Source: Phallusia mammillata
Taxonomy: Eukaryota; Chordata; Ascidiacea; Phlebobranchia; Ascidiidae
NCBI GenBank assembly: GCA_003260075.1
Contig: QLIY01000337.1
Span: 62,001 to 126,000 of the forward strand
Direction: 5' to 3'
Length of the DNA stretch: 64,000 nt
The notes beneath the pieces are model-generated. The model was not told where the DNA came from. It did not search any database and worked only from the letters and a program-made list of their open reading frames with translations. The first letter of the stretch is position 1. Each line of letters opens with the position of its first letter. The position numbers were made by a program, and so were the translations under genes. Below, in pieces: positions 54,202 through 64,000 of this stretch.

Positions 54202-57200
54202 TTAAAATTTAGGTACATTGGCAAGTTGAGGTATTATCTCACAGTATGTGTCAATCCCCTCAAGAAACACTTTCTCATTTAAAAACTCATTGTGGTCATG
54301 TAACAGAATGGGAGTATTCCGCATTGGGCTAAAACCAATGGCTGGATACCCTGCCTAGAAAAGTACAAGTGTTATTTGTTAAATAATCTTAAAGGTACTT
54401 ACTTTATTCAACCTAGCATAAAGAGCAAACATGTCATCAGTATACATATTAAAACAATGCAAAACCTATAAATGGATTGATATAACCTGTCTAGAAAAGT
54501 ACATGCTTTTTTGTTTTCAAAAATGTATACAAAGTACTTGTTTAACACAATATAAAATGTGCACAGAAGACTAAATTGTTCACAATTGACTTTGCAAGAT
54601 GTTATGTTTTGACCTATTTCATGACTGGTCTCTTTGGGTAAGTTATCACTATAAAAACCTTTCATGGCATCAATGTGTGGCTAAAATGATACAGGTAACA
54701 ATTCTCACCTTTCTTAAATAGCAACTGTCAGTAGCTGCTGAAAATACTTGAGGTACCAACTCTACATCCCTGCAAAAGTCAATTCAGTTCAATGTAAGCA
54801 AGTGTTTACAGAGCAAACACACAATAAGCATTAAAACACTTTCGAACATACATTTTTTTGCATCCATTTGTGAATGCTTTCCACCATGGGTCATCTGGGT
54901 TCGTTGATGTTATGTTACTGGTTTCCCACTTCTGTAATTACATGCATTTTTGTTGTAGCAGTTTGAACCTGATGTAATAGCATCGCACTTAAAAATACTG
55001 GCCTATGAAAGATTCACCATGCTATCATTTAACAAATCTTCATAGCCAAAGTTAAACTAGTTGTCAAGGTTAAACTAGTTTGATTAAACATAACACTTTT
55101 TACATTTAAAAACAACAAATCCAAAGCCATGTGTCATATATGTGCAGATGACGTTGAAAACAACAGTGTTTCGACAATTCTTATGTCCCTGTTGCAATTG
55201 AACACCTGACCTTTTGATTTTTTGTCGCTTTTATTTGCAAGTCTGCCATACACACTGTTCTTTTTTTAAGAATTGTGACTATGTTAACTTTATGTTTTTT
55301 ACAAATATTTGGCTATCTGGTCAGTTTGTTGACATTACCTTTTAAACTGCACATTGTGTACATATTATTTTCTGTTTCTTTAAATTAATTAAACAATTTA
55401 AAACAGGGTCGTGCATCCTGCGTCCCATTGATTAAAGGTTGTGCACTGACAATAATATGGATAGAATTAATGCAAATTTTACTTGCAGTTTTTAACTCAA
55501 TATAGGCATATTTGGTACGCAACAAAGTAAAATCACCTTGTGTTATATAACGATGCGGCCTGCAATCTAACTATGGTAATTGTATTTGGCCCCACAGTGA
55601 AAAAAAGGTTGCACACCCTGATCTAGAACATCAAAGCATTTACTAAATCTATAGAATATTTTAGCTGAGGCGGGGGGGGGGGGTTGCACACCTTGATTTA
55701 GAACATCAAAGCATTTACTAAATCTATAGAATATTTTAGCTGAGGCATATTTCCCACCTGAATAAACTCATAAGAAACATCTTTCCCAGCTTCTTTGCAC
55801 CAGTCAGCTATTGTTTTCTCAAATAACTTTGATAAAAAGAATATTTAACTTTACTACAGATTATTGAAACAGCATGCAACCATCTTTTTAATAGTAACGT
55901 TAATTATTGTAGCAATTGCCAAGTTAAAAAGTTTGAAAAAGGGAATAGCCAATAAAATAGAATAATCTTCACTGGTAAAAAAAACTTAACCATAAAAGTT
56001 CAAATAAGTTTAACAACCTGAAGGTCAACTGTTGGTGGAATTCTTATGTCAAAAATTGCACTTAACTCTCCTGGAACTGTATTTTCTGAATTTCCACCCT
56101 AAACTCAAAATGATTTAAGTTAAAATGATTAGGTTTAAAAATACAACCTAATGTGTAAAAGTATATTCCACTAGCAGTGGCGAGATTCAAATTTTTTGTC
56201 AATCGGTTCTACCACAAAAGTCATATTTTTAGCCGGTTTTGTTACAAAAACTTCATTGACAGTAACCAGAAATGCTAACCGGTTCGCTGATCTCATAAAA
56301 AATCTTGTGACCATTATATGAAACCAGTGTGAACCAGCTGAATCCCACCACTGAGTTTTAGAACCTTTTTACACCCACATTTTACATTTCAAAACAACTT
56401 AAAAAATGATTAGTCGCCTATCTTAGGTAAAAGTGTGTCTACCTCCAGTATTGTTAAGTTGACAGTTGTAGCATCACCAAGATACAGGTCATCATTGTAC
56501 TCTAACTTCTGTTTTTCTTCTTCACGAAAATTCAACATCCGGTTGATTACTTTCATCTGCATATATTTTGATTTATAAAGCAGTTAACTACCTTATCTAA
56601 AGTAGCGGAAAAAAAAATTATATGTACACTAAAACACAGAAAGAAATTCTAATGAACTCGTACAACTTTAAACAGTGATAAAAATAATACTAAAATAACT
56701 AACCAATTTCTCAGCTGCTGTGTTTTCAATGAAACTTATGGGGGGGGGGCGATTTATAAAGCATTTAACTACCTTATCACAAGTAGCGGAAAAAAAAATA
56801 TATGTACACTAAAACATAGAAAGAAATTCTATAGAACTCGTACAATTTTAAACAGTGATAAAAATAATACAAAAATAACTAACCAATTTCTCAGCTGCTG
56901 TGTTTTCAATGAAACTTATTCCATTTCCAGTATTGCCTTTGCTTAATATTCGCACCCCTAAAAAGCAACAAAACTGTTAAATCTATGTTACAAAGGCAGA
57001 TGAGAAAGAACCAGCTTATTTTTGGCCTTAATGTAACAATGTGTGAATTCAATAACAAAGTAAAACGAAAAATATGATTGTATGTGGCAAAGTCACAAAA
57101 TATAAATCTGCAGACTGGGGTCAAATGCAAATTGTGATAGAACAGCAGTTCTCAAACTGGGTCCGCAGTCCTTTGGGGGTCCGTAAAGCAATTTTGCGTA

Positions 57201-60200
57201 GACCGCAAAAAGATTGAAGTACTCATATAGTCTTATTTGGCGTCAGTTTGTGCCACTGAATAAGTGTAAGTCAAAGTAGAATTCAAGACAGACTGTCTTC
57301 ATTGCTAAGCAATAGCTTTGATTGCATGTCAACTAACAAAAATGCAATTGTTCAAGCAGTATCATACAGTTTTGACTCGTCTGTGATGTCACAAACTGTC
57401 TTAGGATCATTGTTATGCATAATTTTGCATAACTAGCTAAAATTCTGCAAATCAACCTTCGTTTTGCTAAAATATACATTCAGGTTTAAGGACCGCGAGC
57501 CGTCAATATAATGACAAAGGGACCGCTTTCAAAAAATAATGAAAAAGTTTCCACTATGATAGAACAATGAGCTTATTCACCCCAAGTTATGGGGTCTAAC
57601 CCTGTCTTGACCTGGGGGGGGGGGTAATTTTGCATAACTAGCTAAAATTCTGCAGTCAACTTTCATTTTGCTAAAATACACATTCAGGCTTAAGGACCGC
57701 GAGCCCTCACTATAATGACAAAGGGACCATTTTCAAAAAATAATGAAAAAGTTTCCACTATGATAGAATAATGAGCTTATTCACCCCAAGTTATGGGGTC
57801 TAACCCTGTCTTGACCTTTTTTATTTACCTGAACACAAAACTTGCTGTAAGGGTCAAACTCATTGAAACATGATCACTTTAAATAAAATTAAAGATACCA
57901 AATGCACCAAATGAAAACATTTAGACTGACATAACACATTTTGGTGTAGTTCTGGCTACAGGCATAAAAACACTTAACAAACAAAGAATGGAGATTTGTC
58001 AGCATGATGGTCAAATAATTATATCAAATACAACTTATGTTACTAGAGATGCTAGCAACATATTTCTTGGTAATCTTGTAATACAAAATTGCATGACTGG
58101 AAATGCAAGTATCAACAGGATGAGCATGTTTACTTACACCACAGATTTCGCTCAGCATAAAAGACTGAATATTTATTGCCAGGGTTTGCAAGTCCTTCGC
58201 CAAGAGCGACTCCAACATTAAGATCAAAAAATTCTTGCATTTCGAAAAAAGCACCTGCTCCACAATTAGATGGAACTTCTTCATCTATAAAAAAAGTATT
58301 CATTAGGTAAATATTTTTCTTTGCAAAACTGAATTCTTTTCATGCGGTGGTTCTGTACCAACTGCATTTTTTTCCATCGCTGTGCACCACCTAAACCCTA
58401 TTTGAATGGCCAGGCCAAGAAATAGGCATATTTTTTTGGTACAAGCATATGTTTGAAACTAACAAGGTTAGGAATTCCAAAAGTATGCCCAACACCCCAA
58501 ACCAAGGCTGATCAGTTGTTTTTGACTGGACACAAATAGAGTTTGACAGAATGCTACTCACGTAGCACTAGCATTACATGTACCACAACGTTTTAATGCA
58601 ATTACAGTGTGCCCGTGGCCTAATGAATGCATCTGTAAGTTCAAAAAGCACTGCTATGGCAGGGGGGGGGGAGGACACAAATAGAGGTAGACAGAATGCT
58701 ACTCACGTAGCACTAGCGGTACATGTACCACAACGTTTTAATGCAATTACAGTGTGCTCGTGGCCTAATGAATGCATCTGTAAGTTCAAAAAGCACTGCT
58801 ATGGCATGAAATACCTGGCATAAAAGTGAGATGAATGTCTCTCTCAAACTGTTTTCCTTCTTTCTTTAACCTTTTAATTGCTTCCAAGTACTGAATTCCA
58901 ACACATTTCATGTCTTGTGTGCCACGCCCATATATGTCTCCATTTTCATCTTTGAACGCTGCAAATGCATCACATTTCCAGTGGTCCTGAAACAAGGTGC
59001 CTGGTTTGTTGTAAACACCTCTATTTTGCACCAGGCACAAATTGCATAATTCACAATGTTTTGCTGATCTTTAGTGAAGGAATTTTTTATAACGTGTACA
59101 CTAGTGAGGGGACAATACCAGATTTTGAAGCGAGTAACATGTGTATATACCTTCGATACCTATTACCGAGTACTTAAATGTAGTGCTGTACTTAGTTATA
59201 CATCACTAGCTAATTTATCTGCCATGGCCGGGGTACATATGCACACACATACACACGCAGAAAAATGTAATCTCCACAAGATAGCGATAAAATATACACT
59301 TAACCTGGCGGTTGCCAATATTCTTATTATGTAAACCAGCCTTTGGTGCTAAAGGTTCGTATCAAAAACAGAGGCAAAATATTTTGATACCGAGTACGGA
59401 TACCACTGAAATCATTCGATACAAATGATACTGAGTACTCATCTCATTACTAGTGTACACCAAGTACAGATAAAGCGATCCATACTTCAACTATGTGCTA
59501 TCTGCTTTGGTCTAATAAACAGGTAAAAAAGTGTTGCTATACCTGATATACTGGTACCACATCGGTATGAGAGTTTAACAAAACAGATTTCAAATTTGAG
59601 TTTTGTCCCTTCCATGTCATTATAACTACTGGGGGGGGGGAAAAGCGATCCATACTTCAACTATGTGCTATCTGCTTTGGTCAAATAAACAGGTAATAAG
59701 GTGATATTATACCTCATATACTGGTACCACATCGGTATGAGAGTTTAACAACACAGATTTCAAATTTGAGTTTTGTCCCTTCCATGTCATTATAACTACT
59801 GTATTCTTGTTGTTCTCATCACCAACCTATAATAAACAAAACATCAAATGTTTATCTCATGACTAGTAAGGTTCTTATGGTCTAGATTGCAAACGAAATA
59901 TATTACTTCATGTGCCATAAGTAGGGCAAATATTTTTTGACTTGTCAAAAAAAGTCAAAATTTTGTCAAAATTTTTAGAACAGGACAAAAATTGTCAAAA
60001 TTGTTTACAAAGTCAAAATTTTTTACAATGTTAAAATTGTTTACAAAATGCATTGTTGTGGTGTTGTAGAGGTTGCACTACCAGCAAACTATTCGTTTTA
60101 CACCTTGTAGCCTTAGATACTTCATGTATCTTTCATTTATACAAATGTATTGAATAATTTTCGTTGTGTCTTAGCTGCAGTTTTTTGGCAGTGATTTTTA

Positions 60201-60923
60201 ATTAGCTCATTCTCTTTTCAGAATAGGTTAGGTCTATGTTCAGATTTTTGCCCTTCTGTTAGACTTTTGCACATTCTTTCGCACTAGTTAGATTAGCCTA
60301 GCAATATTTTAACTGTTTGAGTGATAATGCATAATTTAACTACTTGAATTATTCATAGGTCAAAATTTTGTCAAAAAAAGTTTTTTAAGGTCAAAATTTG
60401 TCAATATTTTCAATTTGTAGGTCAAAATTTTTCGTTTTTTAGGTCAAAAAATAATTGCCCTAGCCATAAGTAACACTAAGAACTTTCAACCTACATCCAC
60501 ATGCTGAACATCCAGTCCAACATCTTTTGCATAGTCATCTAAGAAAATGACAGCAGAATCTGTAGAGAAAAAAACAAACATATGCAGTTGGTTAATAACA
60601 AGCAGTTGGTTAATAACACCGTTGTACTGTTGGTAAATATTAAGGATTTCCTTCCTAGAAACAAACAATATCCCAAAGTTGACAGATATTGTTTATGCTG
60701 TTGTTTTAGCTCCCTAAGCAGTTTGTAGGCCCAAATGTTAAAACAAAACACAGGCTTAAGCGACAATAAAGTTTTAATTGCCATTACTGAGTAAAAACAA
60801 ACATAACAAACTTCCAGACAAATTTGCTTTACGTTGACCACATAACTTACCATAATCAGGATTTGGATGAACAGTCTTAATGCGAATATATTCTCTGAAC
60901 TTTGAAACAGAATGTGGCTCCAT
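54202..60923 (-). CDS. Aminoacylase-1 paralogue 2, altered active-site lid
   Basis: Exons 60851-60923 (ATG), 60495-60559, 59713-59826, 58815-58986, 58138-58284, 56884-56957, 56443-56556, 56018-56098, 55758-55826, 54852-54931, 54709-54769, 54202-54354; lengths are identical exon by exon to paralogue 1, 1203 bases, 400 aa. Zinc-site motifs are kept: [24 protein letters not shown] and LLHDHNEF. The lid reads [18 protein letters not shown], so the conserved GHxSRF histidine and arginine are Asn and Ser. DEGLAN has become GEGLAN, the GGxAYN motif became GGNSEN, and ATDSR became ATDSC. The frame is open throughout, so it is a gene under some constraint, perhaps an inactive or re-specialised paralogue. 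Stray copies of exons 1 and 2 lie at 62387-62467 and 62031-62095. Confidence 0.93.
55390..55682. mobile_element. Family A MITE relative and G-run junction
   Basis: Starts near CAGGGTCGTGCATCC and ends GGTTGCACACCCTG at about 55620. The flank after it is repeated across the G run 55672-55682 (55600-55671 against 55683-55745). Confidence 0.6.
56175..56353. mobile_element. hAT-like MITE, family B, degraded
   Basis: Ends CAGTGGCGAGATTC and GAATCCCACCACTG. Same interior as 30509-30693. No target duplication recognised. Confidence 0.7.
57143..57556. mobile_element. hAT-like MITE, family D, inverse orientation
   Basis: Ends CAGCAGTTCTCAAACTGGG and AAAAAGTTTCCACTA with target duplication TGATAGAA (57135-57142 and 57557-57564). 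The right part plus flank is repeated after a G run at about 57612-57621 (57622-57825). Confidence 0.85.
58661..59640. repeat. G-run junctions in ACY1 paralogue 2
   Basis: G run at 58661-58669, with 58670-58803 repeating about 58530-58660. G run at 59631-59640, with 59641-59790 repeating 59459-59630, so the 5' part of exon 3 appears twice. Confidence 0.85.
59922..60462. mobile_element. hAT-like MITE, family E, inverse orientation
   Basis: Ends TAGGGCAAATATTTTTTGAC and GTCAAAAAATAATTGCCCTA with target duplication GCCATAAG (59914-59921 and 60463-60470). It lies in intron 2 of ACY1 paralogue 2. The interior matches 33250-33800 in reverse. Part of it (about 60040-60403) recurs at 61475-61837. 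Confidence 0.92.
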
Positions 60924-63254
60924 TTTTAAGAAATGTACAAACTATCACAAATTATCAATATAAACCTGCAATTACAATATTTACAATTATATGTCTGCAA
61001 ATTATTTACATCACATGAACACTTGTTAAAATCAATTAGGAACAACAGTAATACACAAAATACATGAGTAAAAGAAAATCATGTCATGACATATGCATGA
61101 GTGGCAAAAGTACAGTTAAAAATTTTTATTTTCTTAATTTTAAAAGAATTACAATGTTTGGTTTGTGCCAAAATTTTGTTTCTTGTACTAAACTTTTATA
61201 ATGCTAAAGATCATTATTATTGCTTTATTATTCCAACACTTAACATTTTAGCAATCACATAATATAACATTGTTAGTCCAACAGCACCCATTTTGATTGA
61301 TAATTGTTTGCAAGACATTGCATTAATAGAACAGTTTCCATATCGTGTTGAAGAAAAGGGTTTAATTTCGCTGCTAATTGATAGCTGTACTGGTTTGGCA
61401 CAAAAAAAAATTTTATCTGCACAACACAAAACAGATGATGGGAAATCAAATTCTTATATTGCAGTGTATCATGNTGTTTACAAAATGCATTGTTGTGGTG
61501 TTGTAGAGGTTGCACTACCAGCAAACTATTCGTTTTACACCTTGTAGCCTTAGATACTTCATGTATCTTTCATTTATACAAATGTATTGAATAATTTTCG
61601 TTGTGTCTTAGCTGCAGTTTTTTGGCAGTGATTTTTAATTAGCTCATTCTCTTTTCAGAATAGGTTAGGTCTATGTTCAGATTTTTGCCCTTCTGTTAGA
61701 CTTTTGCACATTCTTTCGCACTAGTTAGATTAGCCTAGCAATATTTTAACTGTTTGAGTGATAATGCATAATTTAACTACTTGAATTATTCATAGGTCAA
61801 AATTTTGTCAAAAAAAGTTTTTTAAGGTCAAAATTTGGGGGGGGGGGGGGGGGGGGGGGGGGGGTAGTTAACTAAACTGCAAACAAAGCATTAACAAACA
61901 TATGCAGTTGGTTAATAACAAGCAGTTGGTTAATAACACCATTGTACTGTTGGTAAATATTAAGGATTTCCTTCCTAGAAACAAACAATGGGGGGGGGGC
62001 CATAAGTAACACTAAGAACTTTCAACCTACATCCACATGCTGAACATCCAGTCCAACATCTTTTGCATAGTCATCTAAGAAAATGACAGCAGAATCTGTA
62101 GAGAAAAAAACAAACATATGCAGTTGGTTAATAACAAGCAGTTGGTTAATAACACCGTTGTACTGTTGGTAAATATTAAGGATTTCCTTCCTAGAAACAA
62201 ACAATATCCCAAAGTTGACAGATATTGTTTATGCTGTTGTTTTAGCTCCCTAAGCAGTTTGTAGGCCCAAATGTTAAAACAAAACACAGGCTTAAGCGAC
62301 AATAAAGTTTTAATTGCCATTACTGAGTAAAAACAAACGTAACAAACGTAACAAACTTCCAGACAAATTTGCTTTATGTTGACCACATAACTTACCATAA
62401 TCAGGATTTGGATGAACAGTCTTAATGTGAATATATTCTCTGAACTTTGAAACAGAATGTGGCTCCATTTTTAAGAAATGTACAAACTATCACAAATTAT
62501 CAATATAAACCTGCAATTACAATATTTACAATTATATGTCTGCAAATTATTTACATCACATGAACACTTGTTAAAATCAATTAGGAACAACAGTAATACA
62601 CAAAATACATGAGTAAAAGAAAATCATGTCATGACATATGCATGAGTGGCAAAAGTACAGTTAAAAATTTTTATTTTCTTAATTTTAAAAGAATTACAAT
62701 GTTTGGTTTGTGCCAAAATTTTGTTTCTTGTACTAAACTTTTATAATGCTAAAGATCATTATTATTGCTTTATTATTCCAACACTTAACATTTTAGCAAT
62801 CACATAATATAACATTGTTAGTCCAACAGCACCCATTTTGATTGATAATTGTTTGCAAGACATTGCATTAATAGAACAGTTTCCATATCGTGTTGAAGAA
62901 AAGGGTTTAATTTCGCTGCTAATTGATAGCTGTACTGGTTTGGCACAAAAAAAAATTTTATCTGCACAACACAAAACAGATGATGGGAAATCAAATTCTT
63001 ATATTGCAGTGTATCATGACAAGTGTTTTTTTACGACATTTAAAAAATCGTGCTTCAAACGATTTCAAAAATGCCCATGAAACTTCAGTGGAATTAATAT
63101 TGACAAAATATAACACTAAACGTAATTAAGAGCACAATGTTATGTAAATTAATCCAGATTTGTGCTAACAAATATTGAAGCATATGAATGTGATGTATAC
63201 AGCATGATATGATTGTACAATTAAGACATTTAGAATATGGCACAAAGCATTGCA
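60924..63254. repeat. Assembly-like duplication with an N and G runs
   Basis: The single N at 61474 joins the copy starting in the ACY1-2 upstream region to a piece (61475-61837) that repeats 60040-60403. A 27-G run (61838-61864), a piece repeating about 60571-60665, a 9-G run (61991-61999) and then a full repeat (62000-63019) of 60467-61473 follow. After 63019 the sequence continues uniquely toward ACY1 paralogue 3. No additional gene is needed to explain it. Confidence 0.9.
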
Positions 63255-64000
63255 TCAGTATTCAGGGACATTTGCAAGAGCAGGAATTATCTTGCAATAA
63301 GCATCGATGCCTTCCATGAATATTTTCTCATTCAAAAACTCATTGTGGTCATGAAGCAAGATGGGTGTGTTCCTCATGGGGCTAAAACCGATCGCTGGAT
63401 ATCCCGCCTTTAAAGATGATACAAAACACTTACGTTGATGAAGATATGTGATGTTTTTAAGTCAACTGACATAAACATATACTTATTGCTGAAATCTTAT
63501 TACCAATGATGCACCTAAATTTGGGTTGGCCAAAGCTTTTCAGCTGAATATGCCATTGTGTCAATGTTTCAGTTTTTCCTTGACTTTTTCATTGAGTTGA
63601 GTTGAGTTTATTTCGCTAGGTGAAAGACAACGGTGCAGCTGCAGCAACTTTGTCATGCTTTTTAACAACAGAACGTTGCACAGCTATTTCCGGCTTGGTT
63701 AATATTTTTGTGCAATTGTGATGCTACGATTTTGCCAGGCACAATTGCACTAAAACAATCACTAGGCCAAAAATAGCTGTACAACGTTAAAACGTTATGG
63801 ATGCAATAAAGTGGCAGGCACAATTGGTGGATAATGGCTGAACGCACTGCAGATCAAGCTTTTATAATTAAAAAATACACCCTGCATATCATATTTAATA
63901 ATCTGTTGGTTAAACATCATACAGCTTGAAAATATATTTTTGTGTAGTACTTGTAAACACACACCTCTCTGTATAGTTTGCTGTCAGTTCCAGCAGGAAA
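63255..64000 (-). CDS. Aminoacylase-1 paralogue 3, 3' two exons
   Basis: Exon 12 at 63255-63407 (153 bases, same length as in paralogues 1 and 2) reads [20 protein letters not shown], keeps the metal-binding HDHNEF and ends ALANVPEY-stop. Part of exon 11 lies at 63965-64000 (PAGTDSKLYRE); here the ATDxR motif is GTDSK. The rest of the gene lies beyond the right edge. The intron holds a repeat (about 63590-63850) related to 8780-8910 and 37480-37660. Confidence 0.88.

Noticed and set aside
62031..62467. A fourth ACY1 gene start
   Set aside because: Exons 1 and 2 here are near-exact copies of 60495-60923 within a block joined by an N and G runs, without any further exons.

Overview
The window is nuclear DNA of an invertebrate animal: AT-rich, with multi-exon genes that have GT..AG introns of about 50-1500 bp and a dense load of short non-autonomous DNA transposons. 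The gene set (FAM3-type cytokine-like protein, NACHT-LRR receptor, SEC13, ZCRB1, RBM7) and the compact introns point to an invertebrate deuterostome. A tunicate such as Ciona or a relative is my best guess, inferred from gene style and not proven.

Layout: 1-2933 (+) last five exons of PUS7. 2934-9999 no gene seen, with repeats and local duplications. 10070-17814 (-) FAM3/ILEI-like secreted or type II membrane protein. 20398-26037 (-) NACHT-LRR (NLR) gene with a possible RHIM-like amyloid motif near its N-terminus. 26841-27689 (+) ZNF330. 28062-30268 (+) FARSA. 31148-32479 (-) ZCRB1. 34025-34684 (+) RBM7-like. 35176-39408 (+) SEC13. 40791-47868 (-) a bifunctional pseudouridine-5'-phosphate glycosidase / PfkB kinase (PsuG-PsuK fusion). 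48579-64000 (-) a tandem array of three aminoacylase-1 (ACY1) paralogues, the third cut by the window edge.

Most genes are housekeeping: RNA pseudouridylation (PUS7) and pseudouridine breakdown (PsuG-PsuK), tRNA charging (FARSA), splicing (ZCRB1), RNA surveillance (RBM7), COPII coat and nuclear pore (SEC13), N-acyl amino acid hydrolysis (ACY1). The NLR and the FAM3-like gene are the immune or signalling candidates. The two most interesting protein observations are the RHIM-like motif in the NLR and the loss of the catalytic lid histidine (His to Asn) in the middle ACY1 paralogue.

The window also has a conspicuous non-random structure: about 50 pure C runs (3.4-31.1 kb) or pure G runs (38.3-62 kb), mostly 9-12 nt but up to about 98 nt. 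Nearly all mark the junction between two slightly diverged copies of the same local sequence, often cutting exons. I read these as unmerged overlapping or allelic contigs with homopolymer ends, i.e. an assembly artefact, so gene coordinates that cross them are approximate. Exon-phase arithmetic was checked by hand for SEC13, FARSA, ZCRB1, FAM3-like, PsuG-PsuK and both complete ACY1 genes and closes correctly when the duplicated fragments are ignored.
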